Assembly (NCBI RefSeq): GCF_023073355.1
Contig: NZ_JADPJI010000005.1
Span: 1,178,001 to 1,242,000, forward strand
Length of the DNA: 64,000 bases
Reading direction: 5' to 3'
From: Bradyrhizobium sp. 199
GTDB lineage: Bacteria; Pseudomonadota; Alphaproteobacteria; Rhizobiales; Xanthobacteraceae
The translations under genes and the position numbers were made by a program. Of the stretch, positions 9,192 to 18,010 are shown piece by piece; position 1 is the stretch's first letter; each line of letters starts with the position of its first letter. The notes below the pieces were generated by a model, which saw only the letters and a list, made by a program, of their open reading frames with translations, was not told where the DNA came from and searched no databases.

Positions 9192-10781
9192 ATGATGTTC
9201 AGGATGATTGCGATCGTCGCGGGGGTAGGGCTGGCGCTCGCCGGATCGGTGGAGGCCCAGACCCCCCGCAAGGGCGGAACCATCCGCATGACCGCCCCGT
9301 ATGGGTCGAGTTTCACCAGCCTTGACATTCACACCACACAGCGGGCCCAGGACGAAATCTACGCCAAGGCCCTGCACAGGTCGCTCTACATCTGGAATTC
9401 CGCCGAAGGCAAGCCGGTCCTGGAGCTTGCAAAGGAGGATGTGGTCTCGGGCGGCGGCCTCGTTCACACCTTCAAGCTGCGCGACGACGCCTATTTCCAC
9501 AGCGGCCGCAAGATGACGGCCGACGACGTCATCTGGTCCTACAACCGCATCATGGACGGCGCCAAGGCCTTTCCCGGCGCGCGGTATGTCCGCGTGATCG
9601 AGGGCGCGGCCGCGGTCGAGAAGGGCCAGGCCAAGGAAATCTCCGGCCTGAAGAAGATCGACGATTTCACCATCGAGATGAAGCTGACCGAGAAGGTCGA
9701 TCCGGGCTTCTACTTCTTCACCGCGCTGACCTCGATCTATCCGGCCGACGAAGGGGCCAAGGAGAGCTTCATCCAGAAACCGATCGGTCTCGGACCGTTC
9801 AAATTCGTCGAGCACGTGCCGGGATCGCGTATCGTGCTCGAGCGGTGGGACCGGTTCTACAAGTCCGGCAAACCCTATGCCGACAAGGTCATCGTGTCGG
9901 TCATGGGCGAGGCCGCGGCGCGCGACGTGGCCTTCCGCAACAAGGAAATCGACACCTCGGTGCTGGGACCGGCGCAATACGTCGCCTATCAGTCCGACGC
10001 CAATCTCAAGGGTACCATCGTCGAGGTCGCAGAAGTCTTCACGCGCTACATGGGCATGAATCCCTCGTTCAAACCGTTTGCCGACAAGCGCGTCCGGCAG
10101 GCCATCAACTATGCGATCGACACCGACCTGATCATCAACAAGCTGGTCAAGGGCAAGGCCTACCGTGCCACCAGTTGGCTGCCGCTGACCGCTCCGGCCT
10201 ACGACAAGGCGATGAAGCCCTACGCTTACGATCCCGCCAAGGCCAAGCAGCTGCTCACCGAGGCCGGCTACGCCTCCGGCTTCGAGTTCGAATGGACCAC
10301 CAGCCAGAACGAAAGCTGGGGCCTGCCGATCGTCTCGGCCGTGATCCCGATGCTGGACAAGATCGGCATCAAGGCAAAGGTCAAGCAGGTTGAGACCGCG
10401 GTGCTGGCGGAGGTGGTGCGTAGTGGCGACTACCAGGCCTTCATCTATTCCCAGGCAAGCGGTCCGGATCCGCTCGCTGCCCTTAAATGCTTCCACTCCT
10501 CGACGCCGCAGCCGGCCTGCAATTACATGACCTTCAAGAACGCCGAATTCGACAAGATCGTCGACGAGGCAGCGCAGGCTGACGATCCCGCCAAGCGCAT
10601 CCAGCTGCTGCAGAAAGCCAATGCGCTGCTCTACGAGGAGGCGCCGGTCTGGTTCTTCAATTACAACAAGGCGGTCATGGCCGTGCAGCCGTGGCTCAAG
10701 GGCGTTCAGCTGAACGCGACGGAGCTGACCCATCAGAACGTCGAAGACCTCTGGGTCGACGAGACCTCGCCGGCGAAGTGA
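9192..10781 (+). CDS. ABC transporter substrate-binding protein, family 5 (peptide/nickel type)
   Basis: Periplasmic ligand-binding protein of a dipeptide/oligopeptide/nickel-type ABC importer, 529 residues from the ATG at 9192. A signal peptide (FRMIAIVAGVGLALAGSVEA) ends before QTPRKGGTIRM, the typical mature start of this family. The family core is visible in DDVIWSYNRIMD, IGLGPFKFVEHVPGSRIVLER and FADKRVRQAINYAID. ATGs also occur at 9177 and 9195, but the strong ribosome site ggagggag just before 9192 favours that pair. Four transporter genes follow. Ligand unknown; a peptide is most likely, but opines or glutathione are possible. Confidence 0.88.
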   Translation: MMFRMIAIVAGVGLALAGSVEAQTPRKGGTIRMTAPYGSSFTSLDIHTTQRAQDEIYAKALHRSLYIWNSAEGKPVLELAKEDVVSGGGLVHTFKLRDDAYFHSGRKMTADDVIWSYNRIMDGAKAFPGARYVRVIEGAAAVEKGQAKEISGLKKIDDFTIEMKLTEKVDPGFYFFTALTSIYPADEGAKESFIQKPIGLGPFKFVEHVPGSRIVLERWDRFYKSGKPYADKVIVSVMGEAAARDVAFRNKEIDTSVLGPAQYVAYQSDANLKGTIVEVAEVFTRYMGMNPSFKPFADKRVRQAINYAIDTDLIINKLVKGKAYRATSWLPLTAPAYDKAMKPYAYDPAKAKQLLTEAGYASGFEFEWTTSQNESWGLPIVSAVIPMLDKIGIKAKVKQVETAVLAEVVRSGDYQAFIYSQASGPDPLAALKCFHSSTPQPACNYMTFKNAEFDKIVDEAAQADDPAKRIQLLQKANALLYEEAPVWFFNYNKAVMAVQPWLKGVQLNATELTHQNVEDLWVDETSPAK

Positions 10782-10795
10782 CGCACGCTCTCGCG

Positions 10796-10826
10796 CTCCC
10801 TCCATCGCAACGAACGATGGAGGGAG
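10796..10826 (+). promoter_or_regulatory. strong stem-loop between binding-protein and permease genes
   Basis: A perfect 12-bp stem, ctccctccatcg paired with cgatggagggag, encloses the 7-base loop caacgaa. It has no following T-run, so it is not a normal intrinsic terminator. In other ABC operons, stem-loops at this place protect the upstream mRNA from 3' decay so the binding protein is made in excess over the membrane parts. The 3' arm is purine-rich but a separate site aggggaaagg serves the next gene. Confidence 0.65.
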
Positions 10827-10841
10827 AGGGGAAAGGCTGAG

Positions 10842-11765
10842 ATGCTCTCGTTCCTGTTCCGTCGACTCCTACAGACCATTCCGACCGTGCTCGCCGTCGT
10901 GCTGCTCGTCTTCGTGCTGTTCAGTGTCGTCCCCGGCAGCATCGTCTCGAGCATGAGCGACGATGCCGATCCGCAGGTGGAGATGCGCCTGAAGAAGCAG
11001 CTGGGCCTTGACGAGCCCGTCTACATGCGTTTCGGCTCCTATATTGCAAAGCTCGCGACCGGTGATTTCGGGACCTCGTTCCGGACCCGCGAGCCGATCA
11101 CGGCCATGATCGCCAAGCGCGCATGGCCGACGCTGCAGCTGATATTCGCGGCCATGGCGTTCGCGATCCTGATCGGGGTTCCGCTCGGGTTCATCGCGGC
11201 GCTGAAACCCGGCGGCATCGTCGATACCATCGCAATGGTCGTGGCGGTGTCCGGGCTTTCCATTGCCAAATTCTGGCTGGGGCTCGTGCTGATGTATCTG
11301 TTTGCGCTGAAATTGGGCTGGCTCCCGAGTTTCGGCTATGGCGATGGGGGGCTGAAATTTCTGCTGCTGCCGGCCGCGACGCTCGGCGTCTCGCCGATGG
11401 CGCTGTTCGCCCGGACGACACGCGCGGCGGTCCTGGAAATCATGACCGCTGATTTCGTCCGCACCGCGCGCTCCAAGGGCATGAGCGAGACCAGGGTCGT
11501 GAAATGGCATGTGATGCGCAACGCGCTCGTTATCATTCTCACGACCGTTGGCCTGCAATTCGGCGGGCTGATGGGGCAGGCCGTCGTCGTCGAAAAGCTG
11601 TTCTCCTGGCCGGGCATCGGCTCGCTGCTAGTCGATAGCGTGCTCCAGCGCGACATTCCCGCCGTCCAGGGCTCCATTCTCGTGGTGGTGCTGGCCTTTC
11701 TCGCAATCAATCTGCTGATCGACGTGCTCTACGGCGTGATCGATCCCAGGATCAGATACGTATGA
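10842..11765 (+). CDS. ABC transporter permease, DppB type
   Basis: Inner-membrane permease of the peptide-type importer, 307 residues with about six hydrophobic helices. The N-terminus (FLFRRLLQTIPTVLAVVLLVF) and the EAA-loop region (MTADFVRTARSKGMSETRVV) that contacts the ATPase are characteristic. It starts 60 bases after the binding-protein gene, and its stop overlaps the next start (ATGA), so the two permeases are translationally coupled. Confidence 0.93.
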   Translation: MLSFLFRRLLQTIPTVLAVVLLVFVLFSVVPGSIVSSMSDDADPQVEMRLKKQLGLDEPVYMRFGSYIAKLATGDFGTSFRTREPITAMIAKRAWPTLQLIFAAMAFAILIGVPLGFIAALKPGGIVDTIAMVVAVSGLSIAKFWLGLVLMYLFALKLGWLPSFGYGDGGLKFLLLPAATLGVSPMALFARTTRAAVLEIMTADFVRTARSKGMSETRVVKWHVMRNALVIILTTVGLQFGGLMGQAVVVEKLFSWPGIGSLLVDSVLQRDIPAVQGSILVVVLAFLAINLLIDVLYGVIDPRIRYV

Positions 11766-12583
11766 AGCTCCGCGCCAATCTCGTCATCGGTGGGGTTTTG
11801 TTCGCGCTTGCGATCTTCGTCGGCCTGCTTGCGCCCTGGCTGGCGCACACCGATCCCGTCATGGACGCCAACCTCATGAACGCGGAGGAGCCGCCGAGTT
11901 GGACCTGGTGGTTCGGCACCGACGACCAGGGCCGCGACATCTATTCCCGCGTGGTGTATGGCGCGCGTGTCTCGCTGACGGTCGGCATCATCTCGCAGCT
12001 GATCAACAGCGTCATCGGCGTGGCCTTAGGGCTGAGCGCCGGCTATTGGGGCGGATGGTGGGACGATGTCGTCAACGCGCTGACCAATGTGATGCTCGCG
12101 ATCCCCTCGCTGATCTTCGCGCTCGCCATCATGGCGGTGCTCGGCCCCGGCCTGACCAGCCTGCTCATCGCGCTCGGCCTGACCAACTGGTCCTTTACCT
12201 GCCGGATTGCGCGGGCCTCGGCGCTGTCGCTCAGGAGCCAGGGCTATGTGCAGGCCGCCACCGTGCTCGGCTATGGCGATTTGCGGATCATGATCACGCA
12301 GCTGCTGCCGAACATGTTGGGGCCGATCGTCGTCATCGGCACGCTGGGCATGGGCAGCGCAGTGCTGTCCGAGGCCGCCTTGTCGTTCCTCGGCCTCGGC
12401 GTGCGCCCGCCGTTTCCGAGCTGGGGCAGCATGTTGTCGGATGCCCGCGACCAGATCACGACGGCGCCATGGCTCTCGATCTTTCCGGGCCTCGCCATTT
12501 TCCTGACGGTTCTCGGCCTCAATTTGCTCGGCGACGGCCTGCGGGACATCCTCGATCCCCAATCGCGGAGCCGGCGGACATGA
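11762..12583 (+). CDS. ABC transporter permease, DppC type
   Basis: Second permease of the same importer, 273 residues. The family pattern WFGTDDQGRDIYSRVVYGAR follows the first membrane segment, and the ATPase-contact loop is ALSLRSQGYVQAATVLGYGD. It overlaps the preceding permease by four bases and the following ATPase gene by four bases, indicating tight translational coupling. Confidence 0.93.
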   Translation: MKLRANLVIGGVLFALAIFVGLLAPWLAHTDPVMDANLMNAEEPPSWTWWFGTDDQGRDIYSRVVYGARVSLTVGIISQLINSVIGVALGLSAGYWGGWWDDVVNALTNVMLAIPSLIFALAIMAVLGPGLTSLLIALGLTNWSFTCRIARASALSLRSQGYVQAATVLGYGDLRIMITQLLPNMLGPIVVIGTLGMGSAVLSEAALSFLGLGVRPPFPSWGSMLSDARDQITTAPWLSIFPGLAIFLTVLGLNLLGDGLRDILDPQSRSRRT

Positions 12584-13560
12584 CCGGCACGCCGCTGATC
12601 GAAGTCGAAGATTTGCGCATTGATCTCGATGGCGGGGGCAGGCGCGTTGCGGCAGCCGAGGGCGTTTCGTTCCGCATCGATCGCGGCGAGACGTTCGGCC
12701 TCGTCGGCGAATCCGGCTGCGGCAAGAGCATCACGGCGCTTGCCCTGATCGGCCTGTTGCGGCACCCCTTGTCGATCGGTGGCGGCATCATCCGGTTCGG
12801 AGGGCGGGAGATCCAGCACCTTTCCGCCGCGAGGCAGCGGGAGCTTCGCGGCAACCGCATTGCCATGATCTTCCAGGAGCCGATGACGGCTCTGAACCCG
12901 GTCTCGCCCGTGGGCCGGCAGATCGCCGAGATGTTCGTGCTGCACAAAGGCAAGGGCTGGCGGGAAGCCAACCAGCTGGCGGTCGAGGCGCTGGCGAGCG
13001 TGCGCGTTCCCGCACCCGAGCGGCGCGTGAAGGACTACCCGCACCAGCTCTCCGGCGGCATGCGGCAGCGCGTGATGATCGCCATCGCGCTCGCCTGCGG
13101 TCCGGATCTCCTGATCGCGGACGAGCCGACCACCGCGCTCGACGTGACCGTGCAGGCCGAAATCATCGAGTTGATGCGGAATTTGTGCGCGGAGAGGGGA
13201 ACGGCCATCCTGATGATCAGCCACGATCTCGGCCTCGTCGCCAACGTCTGCCGCCGCGTGGCCGTGATGTATGCCGGCCGCATCGTCGAGGAGCGCGGCT
13301 CGGCCGATATCTTCCGCGCGCCCTCGCATCCCTACACGCAAGGCCTGGTCGCCTCGCTGCCGCGGCTGGGCAGCCGTGCCGCGCTCGGGCGCAGCAGGCT
13401 GAAGGAGATCGCGGGCGTGGTCCCGGCCATCACGAATTTCCCCGATGGCTGCCGGTTCAATCCGCGCTGCGCGCAGGCGACCGATATTTGCCGGACTGTC
13501 GCGCCGCGGACGGATTTGCTGGACGCTGGCGGTCTGGTGAGGTGTCATCACCATGCATGA
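12580..13560 (+). CDS. ABC transporter ATP-binding protein, DppD type
   Basis: Cytoplasmic ATPase driving the importer, 326 residues from the ATG at 12580, which overlaps the permease stop. Walker A GESGCGKS, signature [15 protein letters not shown], Walker [13 protein letters not shown] and the switch histidine in ISHDLGLV are all intact. The C-terminal oligopeptide-transporter extension ([17 protein letters not shown]) with its cysteines is present; in this family it can bind an Fe-S cluster. An upstream open frame in the same phase is only a shadow of the permease gene. Confidence 0.93.
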   Translation: MTGTPLIEVEDLRIDLDGGGRRVAAAEGVSFRIDRGETFGLVGESGCGKSITALALIGLLRHPLSIGGGIIRFGGREIQHLSAARQRELRGNRIAMIFQEPMTALNPVSPVGRQIAEMFVLHKGKGWREANQLAVEALASVRVPAPERRVKDYPHQLSGGMRQRVMIAIALACGPDLLIADEPTTALDVTVQAEIIELMRNLCAERGTAILMISHDLGLVANVCRRVAVMYAGRIVEERGSADIFRAPSHPYTQGLVASLPRLGSRAALGRSRLKEIAGVVPAITNFPDGCRFNPRCAQATDICRTVAPRTDLLDAGGLVRCHHHA

Positions 13561-14605
13561 GCCGCAAGTCGTGCAGGGCAAGGCGGGACCGAACGACGAT
13601 CTCATCCTCAGCGTCGAGGACCTCGCGGTTCATTTCCCGCTGGGCGGCGGCCTATTTGGCCGTGGCCGGCGGTTGCTCCGGGCCGTCGACGGCGTCGATC
13701 TCAGCTTGAAGCGGGGCGAGTGCCTCGGTCTCGTCGGCGAGTCCGGCTCCGGCAAGTCGACGGTCGCATTGTCGATCCTTGGTCTCCAAACGCCGACGCG
13801 CGGCCGCATCATGCTGGACGGCGAGGTCATCACGAACCGGCAATCCGGGGATCGGAAGTCATTGGCGCGTACCGTGCAGATGGTGTTCCAGGATCCCTAC
13901 GCTTCGCTCAATCCGCGCCAGACCGTTCGTCGCACGCTTGAAGATCCCCTGCGCGTCCATGGCGTGACCGCAAAGAGCGAAATCCAGGATCGCGTCGCGA
14001 CCATGCTGCGGCATGTCGGCCTGCGCCCCGAACAGTCGGGCCGCTACCCACATGAATTCTCCGGCGGCCAGCGCCAGCGTATCGGCATTGCCCGGGCCCT
14101 GATTCTCAACCCCAGGATCGTCATCTGCGACGAACCGGTGTCGGCGCTCGATGTCTCCATCCGCGCCCAGATCATCAATCTGCTGCTGGAGTTGAAGGAG
14201 ACGCTCGGCCTATCCTACATCATGATCAGCCACGACCTCGGCGTCGTCGAGCACATGAGCGACAAGGTCGCCGTGATGTATCTCGGCCGCATCGTGGAGA
14301 ATGGCCACTGGCGCGAAATCTTCGAACGGCCGGCGCACCCGTATACGCAAGCCCTGATCGCCGCCATCCCCGATCCGCTGCGCCATGCACCGCTGGCGAC
14401 GACAGGGGGCGATCTCCCCAATCCTCTCAATCCGCCGAACGGATGCGCGTTCAGCCCGCGCTGCCGTTATGCCGAGGCTGTGTGCCGGAGTGAGCCGGGG
14501 CCGTCGCTGGAGACGCGAACTGATGGGCATGCGGTGAGGTGTTGGCGGAGTGAGGAGATTACCGGTCGGACGGCGCTGGCCGCGGCCGAGGGTGGGCATT
14601 TCTAG
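13553..14605 (+). CDS. ABC transporter ATP-binding protein, DppF type
   Basis: Second ATPase of the peptide-type importer, 350 residues. Walker A GESGSGKS, signature FSGGQRQRIGIARAL, Walker B IVICDEPVSALD and ISHDLGVV are intact. The C-terminal extension GCAFSPRCRYAEAVCRSEPG matches that of its partner. It starts eight bases inside the end of the DppD-type gene. It is the last gene of the transporter operon and converges with the CoA-transferase locus 30 bases further on. Confidence 0.93.
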   Translation: MHEPQVVQGKAGPNDDLILSVEDLAVHFPLGGGLFGRGRRLLRAVDGVDLSLKRGECLGLVGESGSGKSTVALSILGLQTPTRGRIMLDGEVITNRQSGDRKSLARTVQMVFQDPYASLNPRQTVRRTLEDPLRVHGVTAKSEIQDRVATMLRHVGLRPEQSGRYPHEFSGGQRQRIGIARALILNPRIVICDEPVSALDVSIRAQIINLLLELKETLGLSYIMISHDLGVVEHMSDKVAVMYLGRIVENGHWREIFERPAHPYTQALIAAIPDPLRHAPLATTGGDLPNPLNPPNGCAFSPRCRYAEAVCRSEPGPSLETRTDGHAVRCWRSEEITGRTALAAAEGGHF

Positions 14606-14634
14606 AAGGGAGGGCGCGTCGGACGGGGATCGGT

Positions 14635-15824
14635 CTACTCGTCCGATCGCCCAGCGGTTGATCCGTCGGCCTGCATCGCGAGGATTTCTGATTCCGCATA
14701 ACCAATTTCGCCGAGTATCGCTGCGGTGTGTTCGCCGACCAGTGGCGATCGGCTGCGAACGATAGGTCGGCTCGAAATGGGCAACGTCCCCGGTATCTGA
14801 GCAATCGCGATAGTGCCGACGCCGGGATGATCGACGTATTCAACCGCATTCATCGTCCGGGTCTGGGGATGATCGAGAAAATCGCCATAGGTCTGCACCG
14901 GCGCATTCATTACGCCGGCCGCCGTCAATTTCTCCGCCCAATAGGCGGTCGTCTGCTTGGCGAATTCCGTCCGGAGGATCACGAGCAGGGACGCTTCATT
15001 TCTGATCCGCAGTTCGCGACCTTGATAGATCGGATCGCTTGCGAGCTCAGGCCGACCGATGACGTCGCACAGGGCGACGAAGTGCTGCTCACGCATCGCC
15101 GTGATATTGAGATAGCCGTCGCTGGTGCGCATCGTCGCCACAGGCGAATAGAGTGGCTGCGGCTCGCCGCCCTCCAGGTGATATTCCATGATTTTCGCTG
15201 CCTGGAATGCCGCGGCCGCCTGCATCAGGCTGACCTCGATATGGCAGCCCACTCCAAACCGAAACTTGCGAAGCAACGCGGTCGCGGCCGCCTGGAAGGC
15301 GTAGAGACCGGTGACAACGTCGACCGGGGTCATGGTGAGACGGTTGGGCACACCATCGCTTGACCGGGCGACCGTCATCAATCCCGAAAAGGCTGGATCA
15401 CCGCGTCGGTCACGGGCAGCGTCGCGTTGGGGCCGTGGCTGCCAAATCCATTGATCGACAGATAGACGATGCCGGGATTGGTGGCCTTCGCGTTCTCATA
15501 GGCAAGACCGTATTTCGTCATCACGCCAGGCCGGAATGCCTCGATCACGACATCGCTCGTTTTTATCAGTATCCGCGCGGCTTCGAGCCCGCGTGGTTTG
15601 GTCAGGTCGAGGGCGATCGACCGCTTACCCCGGTTGAACGCGATCGAGTGTGCAGTGTTCTCTCCATAGGGTCGGCCGAGCGTACGGCCCCAGTCTCCCG
15701 AGATAGGTTCGACCTTGACGGCGTCGGCACCATGCTGTGCCAACAGCATCGCGCAATAAGGACCCGCGATGCCCTGGCTGAAATCCAGGACGCGAAGTCC
15801 GCTGAAAGCTTCGTTATCGATCAT
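14635..15824 (-). pseudogene. CaiB/BaiF family CoA-transferase, split by a frameshift
   Basis: The two halves of one class III CoA-transferase lie in different frames. The N-terminal half, 15824 down to 15378, has the family start GLRVLDFSQGIAGPYCAMLLAQ and GADAVKVEP, and stops after AVIQPFRD. The C-terminal half reads on in another frame as FSGLMTVARS then PVDVVTGLYAFQAAATAL, exactly the expected continuation. One missing base at the ccttttcggg stretch near 15385-15395 explains the break. Members are about 400 residues, which the two parts together give. It is either a recent pseudogene or a sequence error; a re-initiated two-chain enzyme is possible since an ATG overlaps the premature stop. 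It heads for an acyl-CoA pathway with the MaoC-like genes upstream. Confidence 0.85.
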
Positions 15825-15851
15825 GATGTTTTCGTCTGCGTTTGCGTGCGC

Positions 15852-16841
15852 TTATTCGAGGGGCACGTTGGCCGTCTTGACGACGGCCGACCATTTCTTG
15901 ATTTCGACGTCCACGAAGCGGGTGAAAGCGGCGCCCGACAATTTGCCGGGGGCTACCCCCTGGGTTGCAAATTTTTCGGCGATTGCCGGGGAGGCCAGAA
16001 TTTCGGTCATGACCTGGACCATCCTGGAATGAGCAGGATTGCCATTGGCCGCCGGCATGTAAATGCCAAACCATGCGGTCGCTTCAAAACCCTTGACGCC
16101 GGCTTCGTCGAGCGTCGGGACATCGGGAAGCGACGCCGCACGGGTCATGCTGGTGACAGCGAGCACGCGGATGTTGCCCGCGGAGGCGGCCGGCAACACG
16201 GTCGGGAGGGTGTCGAACATGATCGGGATGTGGCCGCCAAGCAGATCGTTCATCGCGGGCGCAGCTCCCTTGTAGGGAATGTGAACGATGTCGATGCCCG
16301 CCATTTGCTTGAAGAGTTCGCCGGACAGGTGATTGGCGCCGCCGATCCCGGAGGAGCCGAACGACAACTTGCCTGGCTCCTTTTTGGCCAGCGCGATGAG
16401 TTCGGCGACGTTTTTTGCCGGGAAGTCCTTGGAAACCACGAGCGCGTTGGGCGCGCTCGCGACCACCGCCACGGGCGAGAACGCGGTTTCCGTGTCATAG
16501 GGCAGCTTACGGAACAGGCTCGGGTTGATGACGTGGTGGGTCGCGGTGATCAGCAGAACGCTGCCATCCGCCGGGGATTTAGCAACCAACTCGGACCCTA
16601 TGGTGCCCGACGCGCCGGCGCGGTTTTCCACAACGGTCGAAACGCCGAGCTTTTCGCCAAGGTGTTGCGCGATGAAGCGGGCCAGAATGTCCGTTGTACC
16701 GCCGGCCGGGAACGGAACGACGATCTTGATCTGGCTCGGGGGAAACTGCTGGGCGGACACCGAGCCCGGCGAGATCGCCAGCGACAGCACGGCCAGGCCA
16801 ACAGCGAGCGCGAGCCTCTTCATCCTTGCAATCCGGTTCAT
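15852..16841 (-). CDS. Bug family tripartite tricarboxylate transporter substrate-binding protein
   Basis: Periplasmic binding protein of the TctC/Bug family, 329 residues with a signal peptide ending near SPGSVSAQ. The family-typical first strand IKIVVPFPAGGTTDILAR and the ligand-loop segment FGSSGIGGANHL are present. A strong ribosome site (gggagga) precedes the ATG. No TctA or TctB membrane genes are nearby, which is common: Bug proteins are often orphans that serve remote transporters or two-component sensing. Position between the CoA-transferase and MaoC genes suggests capture of a carboxylic acid that is then activated to a CoA ester. Confidence 0.88.
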   Translation of the reverse strand: MNRIARMKRLALAVGLAVLSLAISPGSVSAQQFPPSQIKIVVPFPAGGTTDILARFIAQHLGEKLGVSTVVENRAGASGTIGSELVAKSPADGSVLLITATHHVINPSLFRKLPYDTETAFSPVAVVASAPNALVVSKDFPAKNVAELIALAKKEPGKLSFGSSGIGGANHLSGELFKQMAGIDIVHIPYKGAAPAMNDLLGGHIPIMFDTLPTVLPAASAGNIRVLAVTSMTRAASLPDVPTLDEAGVKGFEATAWFGIYMPAANGNPAHSRMVQVMTEILASPAIAEKFATQGVAPGKLSGAAFTRFVDVEIKKWSAVVKTANVPLE

Positions 16842-16953
16842 GTCGTCCTCCCATCGAACGGTCTATACGCGCTCGTCTTGTTATGATTGTCGCGGAGGCT
16901 TGGTGCGGTGCCGATGTCGGCACCGCGAGGCACGATCGCGCTCGATTTCTCGG

Positions 16954-17406
16954 TCAGACCGCGATTGAGCCGGATACCGGAAATTCGACCATGGCTTCAC
17001 CCGCGGCGACGTGTTCATCCATTTGATTGCGGACCAGCACGTCGATCAGCACCCAGCGTGAGTTCTGCGTCAACTGCTTGGACTTCACGATGCCCACGGG
17101 CTGAATCATGTCGCCGGGCTTGACCGGCTTGAGCCAACGCGTCTCCAGGCGACGCTGAATGGCACCGGCGGGGTAGGCCCAATCGGTCAGCATTCGGGTG
17201 ATCAGCCCGAAATTGTTCATGCCGTGCATGATGATGCCGCCGAAATTGGTCTTGCCGAAACTATTCTTCATGTAGTCGTCGTCGAGATGCAGGGGGTTGT
17301 AGTCGAGGGATCCGTCGCAAAACAGACGAATGGATTCGCGCGAGACATCGAACTTTGGGCCGTTGATCGTGTCGCCGACGGAGAGGTTTTCGAAGCTGGT
17401 GCTCAT
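16954..17406 (-). CDS. MaoC-like (R)-specific hydratase/dehydratase
   Basis: A 150-residue single hot-dog-fold protein. The catalytic region DYNPLHLDDDYMKNSFGKTN with an Asp and His, followed by GGIIMHGMNNFGLITRML, matches MaoC enoyl-CoA hydratases. It probably hydrates or dehydrates an acyl-CoA intermediate together with the neighbouring protein at 17434-17910, since many such enzymes work as two-chain complexes in which only one chain is catalytic. The pair lies 27 bases apart in one operon. Substrate unknown. Confidence 0.85.
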   Translation of the reverse strand: MSTSFENLSVGDTINGPKFDVSRESIRLFCDGSLDYNPLHLDDDYMKNSFGKTNFGGIIMHGMNNFGLITRMLTDWAYPAGAIQRRLETRWLKPVKPGDMIQPVGIVKSKQLTQNSRWVLIDVLVRNQMDEHVAAGEAMVEFPVSGSIAV

Positions 17407-17433
17407 GCCGTGTTTCCTTGTCTGTCGTTGCGA

Positions 17434-17910
17434 TCAAGCGGGGCGGATTGTCTGGCCGCGGCCGGAACAGATGACCTCGCCGTGCTGGTTGAAGAACACG
17501 TTGTCATGGACGACGAAGAGGCGCTCGCGCTTGATGAACTTGTCCAGTGCGCGAGCTTGCAGGGTGATGGTGTCGCCGGGCCGCGCCGGCTTGTTGTAAC
17601 TCCAGGACTGGCCGGCATTGATGGTCCCCGGGGTTCGCATCCAGTCATCGGTCGGCGTGCAGGCGAACATCAGCAGGATGTGGATCGACGGCGGTGCGAT
17701 CAGCCCGCCATGCGGGGTTTTCCTGGCGTAAGCCTCGTCGAAATAGAGCGGGTGATCTTCGCCAACGGAGCGGCAGTAGAGCTGGATGGCTTCCAAGGTC
17801 AGCTTGTAGGGGATCGTCTTGCGCGGCTCACCGGGCACGATCTCGTCCCACACTTTGCGCAGATTGGCGTCCTTCCAGAAATCCGTCTCGAATCCGGGCG
17901 CTTGCGTCAT
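17434..17910 (-). CDS. MaoC-like dehydratase, N-terminal (FAS1-like) type
   Basis: A 158-residue protein of the FAS1-like dehydratase type. It contains AIQLYCRSVGEDHPLYFDEA, the equivalent of the catalytic helix region, and APPSIHILLMFACTP. It is the first gene of the minus-strand operon, with ribosome site gggagga before its ATG and a short divergent gap to the IclR regulator. It likely pairs with the MaoC protein encoded next. A two-gene arrangement of this kind occurs in degradation of branched dicarboxylic or aromatic acids, but the substrate cannot be read from the sequence. Confidence 0.8.
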   Translation of the reverse strand: MTQAPGFETDFWKDANLRKVWDEIVPGEPRKTIPYKLTLEAIQLYCRSVGEDHPLYFDEAYARKTPHGGLIAPPSIHILLMFACTPTDDWMRTPGTINAGQSWSYNKPARPGDTITLQARALDKFIKRERLFVVHDNVFFNQHGEVICSGRGQTIRPA

Positions 17911-17933
17911 CGCGTCTCCTCCCTTAGTGTGTT

Positions 17934-17948
17934 GTTCGCCAGGCGAAC
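17934..17948. promoter_or_regulatory. perfect dyad, candidate IclR operator
   Basis: GTTCGCC-A-GGCGAAC is a perfect 15-base inverted repeat in the 100-base gap between the divergent MaoC and IclR genes. IclR-family regulators bind palindromes of about this length, and half-sites starting GTTCG are known for the PcaR/PcaU subgroup. The centre lies 31 bases upstream of the MaoC start codon and about 70 upstream of the regulator start, suitable for controlling both. Confidence 0.6.
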
Positions 17949-18010
17949 GAACATGCCGTTTTGTGAAACACTATGCACGGAGCTCGCCCGACTCCGCAAG
18001 GGTTCTTAAA

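Noticed and set aside
9150..10805. A 551-codon minus-strand frame opposite the peptide-binding protein gene
   Set aside because: Exact shadow of a gene with signal peptide and family motifs on the plus strand.
15378..15400. Programmed frameshift in the CoA-transferase gene
   Set aside because: The site has four T but not the slippery heptamer pattern for -1 shifting (the upstream codon would not re-pair), and the family is not known to use one. A deletion or a read error is simpler.
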